From DAOUJW01 sp034422115 (lineage in GTDB: Bacteria > Chloroflexota > Dehalococcoidia > Lucifugimonadales > UBA2985), in NCBI GenBank assembly GCA_034422115.1, contig DAOUJW010000021.1, forward strand, positions 62,001 to 126,000: DNA of 64,000 nt, in the 5' to 3' direction. Shown one piece after another: positions 1 to 8,837 of this stretch. Within the stretch, counting starts at the first letter, position 1. Each line of letters opens with the position of its first letter. A program made the position numbers and the translations under genes. The notes beneath the pieces are model-generated. The model saw only the letters and a program-made list of their open reading frames with translations. It was not told where the DNA came from and searched no databases.

Positions 1-684
1 AATCGCGCCCTCGTACAGCGCCTTGCCGACAATTGTGCCCTCAACCCCCAGCCCAGCCAGTCGGCGTAGGTGCTCAATGGAGGACACCCCGCCGGAGGCT
101 ATCACCGCAGCGTCGGCGCTCTTTATAAGCTCTTCAATGGCCTGGAAGTTAGGCTCGGTCATGGTGCCGTCCCGGGATATGTCTGTGTAGACAAAGCGCC
201 TGATGCCCAGCGCCGCCATTTGATGAACCAGGTCTATGGCGGTGACATCGCTGGACTCACGCCAGCCGCGAGTGGCGACCAGCCCGTCGCGCGCGTCTAC
301 GCCCACAATGAGCGCCTCTGGCCCGAAGCGTTGGCAGGCAGCCTCCACCAGGTCGGGGTTGCCCACGGCGCTGGTGCCCAGAACAACGCGCCCCACGCCT
401 ATGCCCAGCGCCTTCTTCACTGCGTCCATGTCCCTGATGCCGCCGCCCATCTGAATCGGCGACGTCAGGGAACCTGCAATGCTCTCAATGACGCCGAGGT
501 TGACCGGCTCGCCCCTGGCGGCTCCGTCCAGGTCAACCACGTGCAGGCGGACTGCGCCCATCTCCTGCCAGCGCAGGGCAACCTCCACGGGGTCGTCCGA
601 GTACACGGTCTCTTGGGCGTAGTCACCCTGGAAGAGGCGGACGCACCTGCCGCCCCTCAGGTCGATGGCCGGGATGACCTCCAT
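1..684 (-). CDS. hisA: HisA, phosphoribosyl-ProFAR isomerase (C-terminus cut by window edge)
   Basis: HisA performs the Amadori isomerisation of ProFAR to PRFAR in histidine biosynthesis, in the cytoplasm. The reading frame begins at ATG 684 with MEVIPAIDLRGG, which carries the catalytic Asp of the first beta strand. Further along come QMGGGIRDMD, the phosphate-binding GTSAVGNP, a second catalytic Asp in VYTDISRDGT and the second phosphate site in IASGGVSS and IVGKALYEG. This is a typical TIM-barrel HisA. About 228 residues are visible and roughly a dozen C-terminal residues lie outside the window. The start codon directly follows the hisH stop (TAG then ATG), so the two are translationally coupled. 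Confidence 0.95.
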   Translation of the reverse strand, partial: MEVIPAIDLRGGRCVRLFQGDYAQETVYSDDPVEVALRWQEMGAVRLHVVDLDGAARGEPVNLGVIESIAGSLTSPIQMGGGIRDMDAVKKALGIGVGRVVLGTSAVGNPDLVEAACQRFGPEALIVGVDARDGLVATRGWRESSDVTAIDLVHQMAALGIRRFVYTDISRDGTMTEPNFQAIEELIKSADAAVIASGGVSSIEHLRRLAGLGVEGTIVGKALYEGAI

Positions 685-1305
685 CTAGCCCCTCGCGCCG
701 TCCTTCGCCACCGACCGCAGGAAGTTCTCGTAGAGGCGCAGTCCCACGGCCCCGCTCTTCTCCGGGTGGAACTGGGTGGCCACCAGGTTGTCCCTGGCCA
801 CCATGCTGCAGAACTGCGATGCGTAGTCGGTGGCACCCAGTATAATGCTGCGGTCTTGGGGGTCGGCGTAGTAGCTGTGTACAAAGTAGAAGTAGGAGCC
901 GCTCTCGACGCCCTCCAGGACGGGATGGTCTCTCTCAAAGGTCACTTCGTTCCAGCCCATGTGCGGGGTCTTGACGCTGTCAGGGAACTTCCTGACCCTG
1001 CCGGGAACTACGCCCAGGCAGGGAATCGACCCCTCTTCCGACGACTCCAGCAGCAGCTGCAAGCCCAGGCAGACACCGAAAAAGGGCGCGCCCTTACGGA
1101 TGACGGTCCTTATTGGCTCCACCAGCCCCCTCTCCTTCAGGGCGGTCATTGCTGAATCGGAAGCGCCCACGCCGGGCAGGATGACAGCCCTGGCGCTGAG
1201 CACCTTCCTCGGGTCGCCGGTCACCTCCGGGGCGTACCCCAGCTTCTCTATAGCCTTGGCAACGCTCCGCAGGTTGCCGGCGCCGTAGTCAACAATCGCA
1301 ATCAT
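685..1305 (-). CDS. hisH: HisH, glutamine amidotransferase subunit of IGP synthase
   Basis: HisH hydrolyses glutamine and passes ammonia to HisF, which converts PRFAR to IGP and AICAR. The 206-residue protein is of normal length for a class I amidotransferase. It starts with IAIVDYGAGNLRSV, holds the nucleophile Cys in FFGVCLGLQ and the His/Glu pair in TQFHPEKSG. HPHMGW-like sequence appears as TPHMGWNEV. It lies directly upstream of hisA on the same strand with no spacer. hisF is not in the window and may lie beyond the left edge. Confidence 0.96.
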   Translation of the reverse strand: MIAIVDYGAGNLRSVAKAIEKLGYAPEVTGDPRKVLSARAVILPGVGASDSAMTALKERGLVEPIRTVIRKGAPFFGVCLGLQLLLESSEEGSIPCLGVVPGRVRKFPDSVKTPHMGWNEVTFERDHPVLEGVESGSYFYFVHSYYADPQDRSIILGATDYASQFCSMVARDNLVATQFHPEKSGAVGLRLYENFLRSVAKDGARG

Positions 1306-1379
1306 TCAACACGCCTTTCGATAGTCCTGAAGTATTCCGCCAAGTCCAACACCGGCTTCGCCAACCGCCGCTCAGAGAA

Positions 1380-1940
1380 TCAGGCCCTTACGCCAGTAAG
1401 AACCTCCACGGGGAGATGCCTGTCCTCAAAGCGCGCCATGACGAAAGCCAGGTCCGCCAGGCGGTTGAGGTACTGTATCACAACCGGGTTGTACAGGAGG
1501 TCCTGCTCCTTGAGGGCAACGACCCTGCGCTCAGCCCTGCGCAGTATGCTGCGGGCCAGGTCCAGGGCGCCGGAGGCCGGAGTCGCGCCGGGGATGATGA
1601 AGGCGTTGGGCAGGGTCATCTGGCCGTTCAACTCATCTATCAGCGCCTCCAAGCGGTCCACCATCTCCGGGGTGACCACGCTGAAGTGCTTCACCAGCCT
1701 GGAGTACTCCGATGGATCGGTTGCGAGCTCACCGCCCACCACAAAGAGCTCCCTCTGCACCTCCATGATGATCTCCTTCAACCGCTCATCCTGCACAAGG
1801 GAGCGCGCCAAGCCAAGGGCAGAAACGGCCTCGTCCACCGTGCCGTACGCCTCGCAGCGCATGTCCGTCTTGGACACCCGGCCGCCGTAGAGCAGGCCTG
1901 TCTCCCCTTCGTCTCCGCGCTTGGTGTAAATCTTGGGCAA
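1380..1940 (-). CDS. PduO-type cob(I)alamin adenosyltransferase
   Basis: This enzyme transfers the adenosyl group of ATP to cob(I)alamin to make adenosylcobalamin. The 186-residue product has the ATP-binding N-terminus KIYTKRGDEGETGLLYGG, the helix motif SILRRAERRVV and the C-terminal YLNRLADLAFVMAR, all typical of the PduO/MMAB family. The reading frame stays open further upstream, but the family N-terminus begins at TTG 1940, and a GAGGTG ribosome binding site stands four bases before it. The longer ATG start would add unrelated residues and would include the promoter. It runs in the same direction as hisH, 74 bases away. Confidence 0.93.
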   Translation of the reverse strand: MPKIYTKRGDEGETGLLYGGRVSKTDMRCEAYGTVDEAVSALGLARSLVQDERLKEIIMEVQRELFVVGGELATDPSEYSRLVKHFSVVTPEMVDRLEALIDELNGQMTLPNAFIIPGATPASGALDLARSILRRAERRVVALKEQDLLYNPVVIQYLNRLADLAFVMARFEDRHLPVEVLTGVRA

Positions 1941-1959
1941 GCTGCACCTCCGCCCGCGA

Positions 1960-1968
1960 ATTATAGCA
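1960..1968 (-). promoter_or_regulatory. Extended -10 promoter of the corrinoid adenosyltransferase
   Basis: Reading the minus strand, TGCTATAAT occurs 19 bases upstream of the TTG start, with GAGGTG between them. A weak TTGAAT lies 19 bases further upstream. The same nine-base motif precedes several other genes in this window, which supports it as a real promoter element. Confidence 0.7.
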
Positions 1969-2013
1969 TAAGGCCTGGCTATCGATTCAATCTCTACATC
2001 CGTTGAAGTCCGA

Positions 2014-2637
2014 ATGCGACGCATCGCGGGACAAAATGATGTATCCTTTTGTCTGGATTGGGCGGTTGGGCAAAGCTCTCGTAACCCTGGAGGCGATATC
2101 CGAGCGTCTGTACAACTGGTCGTCTTTGTCCTGCTGGCGGTTGCCCTCGCCGGGGGCATATTCAGCCTGCTGCGACAGCCCTCTCCGGACCCGGTAGAGA
2201 TACTCCTGCCCACGGAAACACCAGTGCCGGAGATCAAGGTCTACGTCAACGGGGCCGTACACCGACCAGGCGTCTACAGGGTCCAGCCGGAGGACAGGCT
2301 GGAGGACGTCCTGGCCCTGGCTGGCGGCCTCACCCGGGACGCTGACCCGTCGACGGTGAACCTGGCCATGCGGGTCAGTGACGAGGCCCACTTCCACATA
2401 CCCAGCCTGGGCGAGACGCCTCTCGAATCGACTCCTGCGCCCGGCCTGGTAAACATCAACACCGCCACTATGGAGGAGCTTCAGACCCTCCGCGGCATTG
2501 GAGAGCAGAAGGCGGGAGACATTGTCCATTTCCGCGAGGAGAACGGCCCCTTTGCAAGGGTGGAGGACCTCTTGAAGGTGAGCGGCATAGGCCCCAAGAC
2601 CCTTGAGGACCTCCGTTCCCTCGTCACCGTTCGCTAG
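2014..2637 (+). CDS. comEA: ComEA-like DNA-binding competence protein
   Basis: ComEA binds incoming double-stranded DNA at the outer face of the membrane and hands it to the ComEC channel. After a membrane anchor (about residues 33-52) the protein has an SLBB domain (VYVNGAVHRPGVYRV through HFHIPSLG) and a C-terminal helix-hairpin-helix pair (VNINTATMEELQTLRGIG and LLKVSGIGPKTLEDL). Length is 207 residues, normal for the family. The start is uncertain: the first 25 residues look atypical and a start nearer the anchor, or a sequence frameshift near 2090, is possible. comEC starts two bases after the stop. Confidence 0.9.
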   Translation: MRRIAGQNDVSFCLDWAVGQSSRNPGGDIRASVQLVVFVLLAVALAGGIFSLLRQPSPDPVEILLPTETPVPEIKVYVNGAVHRPGVYRVQPEDRLEDVLALAGGLTRDADPSTVNLAMRVSDEAHFHIPSLGETPLESTPAPGLVNINTATMEELQTLRGIGEQKAGDIVHFREENGPFARVEDLLKVSGIGPKTLEDLRSLVTVR

Positions 2638-2639
2638 CT

Positions 2640-5087
2640 ATGCTGCTGATAGTCGCGGCCGCTTCCTGGATCGCCGGGCTGTACCTGGCAGCCCGGCTGG
2701 ACGCGAGCTGGCACAGCGCAGCGCTCTTCCTGGCGGCGTCCGCACTCCTGGCGGTTCTGCTGCGCGGCCGCGGCCGCACGCTGCTTCCCGCCTTGGCGCT
2801 GGCTATTCTGTCCCTGGGCATGCTGAGAGCCGCGTGGCCCGCCGACGCCGGACTGCCCGCGGCTATACAGGCCTACAACGGGGTGGACGCCATCCAAGTG
2901 GAGGGGGTAGTCTCCTCAGACCCGCAGCCCACCGGCACGGCCTGGCGCTTCTCGCTCTCAGTCCAGAGTGTGTGGCAAGATGAGCAGTGGCATGACGCCC
3001 GCGGCGACCTGCTGGTTGTAGCCAAGGTCCCGCCGTCCCTGTCATCTGCCAGGAGCAAGCCCTACTTCCGCTACGGCGACAGGCTCGTAGTCACGGGCAA
3101 GTCTGAGGAGCCTCCCGTCTTCGAGGACTTCGACTATCGGGACTACCTGGCAAGGCAGGGTGTATTCTCCACGATGGTCCATCCCGGCGTGGAGCTTGTG
3201 GGAGAAGGGGAGGGGAACCGACTGCTGCAAGACATATACTCGCTGCGCAGCCGTCTCTCGTATAGCCTTGAACAGGCCCTCCCGGAGCCGCAGAACGCCA
3301 TGGCCCAGGCCCTTCTGCTCGGACGGAGAAGCGCAATGCCCGCGGAGCTGACCCAGGCCTTCCGGGACACGGGCGCGTCCCACATCCTGGCAATATCCGG
3401 GCTTCACGTAGGCGTGCTGCTGGGCATCTCCGTCGCCTTCAGCCGGTGGCTGCTGGGCGCCCGGCGTCAGGTGTATCTCCTTATCCCGCTCCTCTCCATA
3501 TGGGGATACGCCGCTCTCTCCGGCATGTCGCCCTCGGTGCAGAGGGCCGCCATCATGGGAAGCGTATACCTGCTGGGCGTAGCCCTGGGGAGGCAGAACA
3601 GCATCGCGCCTGCCCTTGCCGCGGCGGCCGCGGTCATGGCAGCGATACAGCCTGGCATACTCTCCGACGTCTCCTTCCAGCTGAGCTTCACGGCTATGAC
3701 GGGGCTTGTTCTTATAGCTCCTCCCATAGAGCGATGGCTGCTTCAAGTACGTTCCGGTCTTGACGAAGTAAGCGGGTGGTCCAGAGCTATGGCTTCCGCT
3801 ATAGCCGCCACAGTGGCGGCGACCCTGGGCACCCTCCCGCTGGTGGCGTTCTACTTTGAGCAGGTATCCCTTGTGGGACTGCCAACCACGCTGCTGGCCC
3901 TTCCCGCGCTTCCATTTATCCTGGGAACCAGTCTCGTCACGGCTCTCCTGGGGTTGGCAGGCCCGGGAGAGGCCGAGATGGTCGGCTTGGTCGCCTGGCT
4001 GTGCCTGTCCTACCTCAAGACGGTGGTGGAGGTGTTCGACGCCATACCCGGAAACGCTGTCAGCGTGGGAGGCTTCGGCATAACGTTGGTAGTCGTGTAC
4101 TACGCAGCGCTGCTGGCGGCGGTCGCCGCGCGCCCAAGGCTGCCAGCCATCTCAGCGCGGCTTTCGCAGCCCTTCGTCAGAGAGTCCGGCCTTGCGGAGA
4201 GGGTGGAGTCGTGGCAGCCGGGCCGCCGCGCCTTCTGGGCTATGGCCTTCATGGGCGTCCTGGCGTCGGCAGTGATATGGACAGCTGCGATCTCCAGGCC
4301 CGACGGCCGGCTGCACGTCGCCTTCCTGGACGTGGGCCAGGGCGACGCCGTTTTCGTGGTCACGCCCGGAGGCCGCCAGGCGCTCATCGACGGCGGCGCA
4401 GACCCCAAGAGGCTGCTCAACCATCTGGGAGACCGCGTCCCGTTCTGGGACGACGGCCTGGACATGGTGGTTCTGACCCATCCCCACGAGGACCACGTGG
4501 CCGGGTTGGTTGAGGCGCTTGACAGGTATGAGGTGGACATGGCGCTGGAGCGCAGGTTCGATTTCCCGTCCCCGGACTACGCCCTGTGGCAGTCCGTGCT
4601 AGCGGACAGGGACGTCCAGGCCCTGCAGGCGGTGGAGGGGCAGCGGATAACCCTGGGCAATGGCGTGTTGCTGGAGGTCATCTATCCCCCTGACAGGCTG
4701 CTGGAGGGCACCACGTCGGACGTGAACAACGCGTCGATAGTCATGCGGCTGACCTACGGCGAGACCTCCTTCCTGCTCACGGGTGACGTGCACTGGGACG
4801 CCGAAAGCTACATCCTTAGCCGCTCTCTGCCCATTCGGAGCGACGTGCTAAAAGTCCCCCACCAGGGCAGCAACACGTCCAGTTCCGACGCCTTTGTCCG
4901 CCAGGTAACGCCCCGGGTCGCCGTCATATCCGTGGGAGCGGACAACGCCTTCGGCCACCCGCACCCTGAGACGATGGACACCCTCCGGGCCGCCCTGCCC
5001 GATGACAGAATCCTGACAACCGCCCTGAACGGGACGGTCCAGTTCACCTCAGACGGCTCGCGGCTGTGGGTGCAGGCGGAGAGGTAG
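2640..5087 (+). CDS. comEC: ComEC/Rec2 DNA internalisation channel
   Basis: ComEC forms the inner-membrane channel that takes up single-stranded DNA during transformation. The 815-residue protein has an N-terminal membrane pair and DUF4131-type region (about 1-175), a hydrophobic Competence domain (about 215-490, including GLHVGVLLG), further membrane segments and a C-terminal metallo-beta-lactamase-like domain (about 560-800) with FLDVGQGDAVF, the metal motif THPHEDHVAG, LTGDVHWDAE and KVPHQGS. The His motif is intact, so the nuclease-like domain is potentially active. It is co-transcribed with comEA (two-base gap) and ends two bases from a convergent gene. Confidence 0.96.
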   Translation: MLLIVAAASWIAGLYLAARLDASWHSAALFLAASALLAVLLRGRGRTLLPALALAILSLGMLRAAWPADAGLPAAIQAYNGVDAIQVEGVVSSDPQPTGTAWRFSLSVQSVWQDEQWHDARGDLLVVAKVPPSLSSARSKPYFRYGDRLVVTGKSEEPPVFEDFDYRDYLARQGVFSTMVHPGVELVGEGEGNRLLQDIYSLRSRLSYSLEQALPEPQNAMAQALLLGRRSAMPAELTQAFRDTGASHILAISGLHVGVLLGISVAFSRWLLGARRQVYLLIPLLSIWGYAALSGMSPSVQRAAIMGSVYLLGVALGRQNSIAPALAAAAAVMAAIQPGILSDVSFQLSFTAMTGLVLIAPPIERWLLQVRSGLDEVSGWSRAMASAIAATVAATLGTLPLVAFYFEQVSLVGLPTTLLALPALPFILGTSLVTALLGLAGPGEAEMVGLVAWLCLSYLKTVVEVFDAIPGNAVSVGGFGITLVVVYYAALLAAVAARPRLPAISARLSQPFVRESGLAERVESWQPGRRAFWAMAFMGVLASAVIWTAAISRPDGRLHVAFLDVGQGDAVFVVTPGGRQALIDGGADPKRLLNHLGDRVPFWDDGLDMVVLTHPHEDHVAGLVEALDRYEVDMALERRFDFPSPDYALWQSVLADRDVQALQAVEGQRITLGNGVLLEVIYPPDRLLEGTTSDVNNASIVMRLTYGETSFLLTGDVHWDAESYILSRSLPIRSDVLKVPHQGSNTSSSDAFVRQVTPRVAVISVGADNAFGHPHPETMDTLRAALPDDRILTTALNGTVQFTSDGSRLWVQAER

Positions 5088-5089
5088 CC

Positions 5090-5638
5090 TTACTCCCACA
5101 ACCTCTCAAAGGACAGCCGCCCGTCTTCACTCTCCTGCAACAGGTACACGTCCGGGTTGGACAGGGACTCCCAGCCGCCGTAGCCAAAGGCGGGGTCCAG
5201 GGAGCTCAGGACAAGGCTCAACAGGTTGCCGTGGGTCACCGCGAGGGGAAGGTTGTAGCCTCCGTCCAGGAGCTCGTTCAGGCAGGCCCAGGCTCTCTCC
5301 AGCGCCTCCCGACCGGACTCGCCGCCGGGGGCACGAGAGTCCAGGTCGTCGAAAGAGCTGCGGATAACGTCGCGCCAGTTGTCCAGAGGGCCGTCGGCGA
5401 GCCTCCGCTCGTTCAGGCGAGGGTCCACACGGACAGCCAGTCCGGCAGACGCCGCAAAGGGCTCAATTGTCTGCCTGGCCCGCAGGAACGCGCTGGACAC
5501 CGCCGCGTCAATGCGCCTGCCGGAGAGGAAGTCGGCAAGGGACTCGGCCTGGCTGAAGCCAAGAGTCGTCAATGGGTCGTCGGGGAGCTGGCCGGAGGCC
5601 TGGCAGTGCCGCACCAAGAGCAGTCTACGTGACGGCAA
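5090..5638 (-). CDS. Histidine phosphatase superfamily protein (RHC variant)
   Basis: A 182-residue phosphoglycerate mutase-like phosphatase of unknown substrate. The catalytic N-terminal motif reads LLLVRHCQA, so the usual RHG is RHC; Cys at this place occurs in some members of the superfamily. The second motif VSSAFLRARQTIEP supplies the conserved Arg, NERRLADG the acid residue and LAVTHGNLL the second catalytic His. The start used is TTG 5638 (MPSRR), which gives the shortest normal N-terminus; no clear ribosome binding site is visible. It is convergent with comEC. Confidence 0.85.
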   Translation of the reverse strand: MPSRRLLLVRHCQASGQLPDDPLTTLGFSQAESLADFLSGRRIDAAVSSAFLRARQTIEPFAASAGLAVRVDPRLNERRLADGPLDNWRDVIRSSFDDLDSRAPGGESGREALERAWACLNELLDGGYNLPLAVTHGNLLSLVLSSLDPAFGYGGWESLSNPDVYLLQESEDGRLSFERLWE

Positions 5639-5706
5639 TACAATACCACTCTATCAACGTATGTCCGTAACGCGGGCTTGGTGAACGGATAAGCGATGGA
5701 CTGGCT

Positions 5707-6123
5707 TCACGCAGTCCGGCGGCTGACCAGGTACAGGTGGTTGCGCCCGTTCTCCCGGCGATAGGCCATCTCGTCCATCATCTCCTTTGCCAGGTGAACG
5801 CCGAGGCCGCCGATGGAGCGGCTCTCGACGGGGCCGGTGGTGTCCGGCTCCGGGGCATCGGTCATCGGGTCAAAGGCGTGGCCTTCGTCCGTAATGTTGA
5901 TGGTCACGGCGTCCGCCGCCGAGGTGAGCGCTATCTCGATCTCGTGCTCGTTGTCGTCGTGGCCGTAGTCCATGATGTTGAGCACGAGCTCCTCAAGGAC
6001 CAGGTTAATCCGGAAAAGGAGGTCCGGCGGCCACTCCTCCTTCTCCGCAAAGGCCTCTATGGACTCTGTTATCTTGTCCAGCTCTTCGCGGTCTGACAAG
6101 ACCTTGAGGATCAGGTCACTCAA
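5707..6123 (-). CDS. RsbW-like anti-sigma factor / serine kinase (HATPase)
   Basis: A 138-residue GHKL-type ATPase of the RsbW/SpoIIAB class, which phosphorylates an STAS antagonist and sequesters a sigma factor or related partner. The N box reads LVLEELVLNIMDYGH, the G1 box TDEGHAFDP and the G2 box GGLGVHLAKEM. The start is TTG 6123 with GAGGT eight bases upstream. The STAS-domain gene lies 177 bases upstream on the same strand, so the two probably form a partner-switching pair. No alternative sigma factor is next to them. Confidence 0.9.
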   Translation of the reverse strand: MSDLILKVLSDREELDKITESIEAFAEKEEWPPDLLFRINLVLEELVLNIMDYGHDDNEHEIEIALTSAADAVTINITDEGHAFDPMTDAPEPDTTGPVESRSIGGLGVHLAKEMMDEMAYRRENGRNHLYLVSRRTA

Positions 6124-6300
6124 GACTCAGACCTCGCTCTGCCGGTCGGGCCGACGCAGATAGTTCCTCTGGTCTCCTGGTTTCTCATCCCCCAAAAACC
6201 TTTTTGAAACATAGTATCTACTCAGAACTCCGCCGCCCTCATCGCCTAGCCAGCCCCCGGAGACCGGAGCGCGTTGGCGTTGGCGCGGGAGGCATTCGGG

Positions 6301-6696
6301 CTAGCTCCCAAGAGAGGAGATGGCCTCCGCCTGAGTGGCGTGAGTTGGGATGATCTTGTCGAAGCCGCTGATCTGGAAGACCTCGTTAATGGAGTCGGAG
6401 AGGGAGCACATGCCAAACTTGGCCGACTTCCCCTGAAGCTGCTTGGCCACCAGCAGTATGACCCTGAGACCGGCGCTGCTGATGTAGGACAGATTCTCCA
6501 GGTTCAGGACAAAGGTGTTGACGTTGTCCTTCAACATGGTTTCCAGGGCGTCCTGAAAGTCCTTGGCGTTGCCGCCGTCAACTCTGCCCGATGCCTTTGC
6601 CACCAGGGCCCCGCCGGCCAACTCGCCTTGTATCATGAGATTCTTGGTATCGGAGACCGTCCAGCCTCCTCCGGCTTCCTGTCCGCTTGTTGTCAT
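6301..6696 (-). CDS. STAS-domain anti-sigma factor antagonist (RsbV-like)
   Basis: A 131-residue STAS protein. The phosphorylation site is visible in LENLSYISSAGLRVIL, where the second Ser of ISSAG is the usual target of an RsbW-type kinase; the N-terminal AKASGRVDGGNAKDF strand-helix and C-terminal FQISGFDKIIP also fit the family. About 20 extra N-terminal residues precede the domain. A GAGGG ribosome binding site stands six bases before ATG 6696. The downstream RsbW-like gene on the same strand is the likely partner kinase. Confidence 0.92.
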   Translation of the reverse strand: MTTSGQEAGGGWTVSDTKNLMIQGELAGGALVAKASGRVDGGNAKDFQDALETMLKDNVNTFVLNLENLSYISSAGLRVILLVAKQLQGKSAKFGMCSLSDSINEVFQISGFDKIIPTHATQAEAISSLGS

Positions 6697-6906
6697 AGAG
6701 AACCCTCGCTGTGATGGCTATTTTTGCTTCCAATTCAGAGCCGACGGGAGGCCGGGTGTCTCCCGCGGCTATTTTGTGCGCTCCGACCGGCTCTGCTGGA
6801 GGATACTTCTCAGCAGACCTATCCGGGTGCGTTTCCCAGTATGAGATTGTGCCACTTGCCGCGCTCGATGGCGCAAACCTTCTAATACAATAGCACGACA
6901 AACGAT

Positions 6907-6945
6907 TTCAGTAAACACCCTCGTATCATTCAGTAAGTACCCTCG
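6907..6945. repeat. Two direct 17-base repeats at 22-base spacing
   Basis: TTCAGTAARYACCCTCG occurs at 6907-6923 and again at 6929-6945. The spacing is close to two helical turns. The pair lies between the end of the ABC exporter and the upstream region of the STAS gene; a protein-binding site is possible but unproven. The rest of the 6697-6963 gap holds nothing I recognise. Confidence 0.6.
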
Positions 6946-6963
6946 CGCCCGCCGCCACGCGCC

Positions 6964-8835
6964 CTAGACCGGCAGGTCCTGGAAGTTCATGGCGTACAGC
7001 TTGGCGTACAGGCCGTCCTTTGCCAGCAGGTCGTTGTGCTTGCCAAGCTCCGCTATGCGCCCCTGCTCCATCACCAGTATCTTGTCAGCGTCCTGGATGG
7101 TGGAGAGCCTGTGGGCAATGATGATGGCCGTCCGGCCCCGCAACAGCTCCTTGAGAGCGTCCTGGATCAGGCGCTCCGTGTAGCTGTCCACGTTGGCCGT
7201 GGCCTCGTCCAGTATCAGGATGCGGGGGTCAGCCACCAGCGCCCGGGCGAAGGCGATGAGCTGCCTCTGGCCCACGCTCAGGTTGCTGCCCCGCTCGTGG
7301 AGGACGGTCTCGTAGCCGTCGGGCAGCCTCATGATGAAGTCGTGCGCGCCCAGGGCCCTGGTCGCCTTCTCGATGTCCTCCTGGGTGGCGTCGCGATTGG
7401 CGAAGCGTATGTTTTCGGCAACGGTCGTGGAGTAGAGGAATGGCTCCTGGAGCACAAGGCTCATCTGGCTCGCCAGCGAGGAGCGGGTGATGTCACGCAG
7501 GTCGTAGCCGTCCACGGTGATGCTCCCCTGGCCGACGTCATAGAAGCGTGTGACCAGGGCCACCATCGTCGTCTTGCCCGCGCCCGTCGGCCCCACAATC
7601 GCCATCGACTCTCCCGGCAGCACCTCCACCGACACGTCGTCCAGCACCTGCACCTCCGGGTTGTAGGAGAAGGACACGTTGTTGAACTTCACGTGCCCCT
7701 TGATGGGCGGCAGCTTCTCCGCGTCCGGCTTGTCCACCAGGTCAGGCTGCACGTCCAGAAGCTCGAAGATGCGCATTCCGGCGGTCATGGCCCTCTGCAT
7801 CATGGCGTACTGCATCACCAGGGCGCGGATTGGCTCGAAGAAGCGCTGCACCAGCAGGGCGAACATCACCATAGTACCCAGCTCCAGGGTACCGGTCTGC
7901 TCCATCCTGCCGCCGACGATTATCAGTATGCCGAAGGCGATGGCGGTGAGCACCTCCACCGTGGGCATCAGGCTGGCGGTGAGCCTGCTGGCGCTGAGGT
8001 TGGCGTTCAGGTGCTCGGCGTTCAACTCGTCAAACTGGGACAGGTTGACCTTCTCCCTGTTCATGCTCTGGGTGACCCGCACGCCGGTGATGTTCTCCTG
8101 GAGGCTGGCGTTCACTCCGGCAATGGCGTACCGGATGCGCATGAATGACCGCCGGGCGCGGATCTGCCAGAAGACCATGATCACCGCGAAGACCGGCATG
8201 ACGACGAAGCAGAGGAGCGCCAGCTCCATGTTCCGGTTCAGCATCACCACAACGATGAGCACAAGGCTGAGCACCTCCGCGAAGCCCACCACAAAGATGG
8301 TCATGAACTCCTGGAGGGCCGTGGTGTCGTTCTGGACGCGGCTCATCAGCCTACCCACCTCGTTGTGGTCAAAGAACTGGGTGGAGAGTCGCTGCAGGTG
8401 GGCGTGCATGTCGCTCCGCAGCTTGTACAGCACCGCCATGTTCACCCTGGCCAGGCCCCTGAGATGGATGAAGTTGCCCGCCAGGTTCAGCACAACCACC
8501 CCGGCAAAGACCAGGCCAATCCCGTGCAGCCCGGCCACCCGCTCCGCCACGGAGAGCTCGGGGTCCCTCAGGTACCGGTCGATGGCCTCGCCAACCAGCA
8601 CGGGCACCGCTATCTGGGTCACGATGTACACCAGCATCGCAATCAGGCTCACCAGTGTCATCTTCCAGTGGGGCTTCAGGTATCCCGCCAGACGAAAGAC
8701 AACGGCCTGGTCGTAGACCTTGCCAAACTCCGTGTCCTCCAGCACCAGGCTGAGGCGCCCGCGTATCCTGCGGACCTCCTGGACACCCGGAAGGTTGGGG
8801 TTTATTCCGCCCTGGCCAAGTCCTCCCCACTGCAT
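6964..8835 (-). CDS. ABC exporter half-transporter, subunit B (permease-ATPase)
   Basis: A 623-residue membrane-ATPase fusion: a six-helix exporter domain (about residues 50-350) followed by an ATPase with Walker A GPTGAGKTT, Q-loop LVLQEPF, signature LSVGQRQL, Walker B ILILDEATANVD and switch IAHRLST. The Walker B Glu is intact, but the signature is LSVGQ instead of LSGGQ. This complements the upstream subunit, whose Walker B Glu is changed. The pair therefore looks like a heterodimeric multidrug/lipid-type exporter of the LmrCD/TM287-288 kind. The substrate cannot be told. The gene starts two bases after the upstream stop. Confidence 0.95.
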   Translation of the reverse strand: MQWGGLGQGGINPNLPGVQEVRRIRGRLSLVLEDTEFGKVYDQAVVFRLAGYLKPHWKMTLVSLIAMLVYIVTQIAVPVLVGEAIDRYLRDPELSVAERVAGLHGIGLVFAGVVVLNLAGNFIHLRGLARVNMAVLYKLRSDMHAHLQRLSTQFFDHNEVGRLMSRVQNDTTALQEFMTIFVVGFAEVLSLVLIVVVMLNRNMELALLCFVVMPVFAVIMVFWQIRARRSFMRIRYAIAGVNASLQENITGVRVTQSMNREKVNLSQFDELNAEHLNANLSASRLTASLMPTVEVLTAIAFGILIIVGGRMEQTGTLELGTMVMFALLVQRFFEPIRALVMQYAMMQRAMTAGMRIFELLDVQPDLVDKPDAEKLPPIKGHVKFNNVSFSYNPEVQVLDDVSVEVLPGESMAIVGPTGAGKTTMVALVTRFYDVGQGSITVDGYDLRDITRSSLASQMSLVLQEPFLYSTTVAENIRFANRDATQEDIEKATRALGAHDFIMRLPDGYETVLHERGSNLSVGQRQLIAFARALVADPRILILDEATANVDSYTERLIQDALKELLRGRTAIIIAHRLSTIQDADKILVMEQGRIAELGKHNDLLAKDGLYAKLYAMNFQDLPV

Positions 8836-8837
8836 TG

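Noticed and set aside
1941..2237. A longer adenosyltransferase starting at 2237
   Set aside because: The extension is unlike the family and contains both the ribosome binding site and the promoter of the TTG 1940 start.
5090..5638. The RHC motif as a sign of an inactive phosphatase
   Set aside because: Cys after RH is found in other members of the superfamily, and both catalytic His residues and the Arg are present.
7036..8148. A 370-codon open frame on the plus strand opposite the ABC exporter
   Set aside because: The minus-strand gene has complete ABC motifs; the plus frame has the His/Val/Leu/Gly-rich composition typical of antisense frames in GC-rich DNA.
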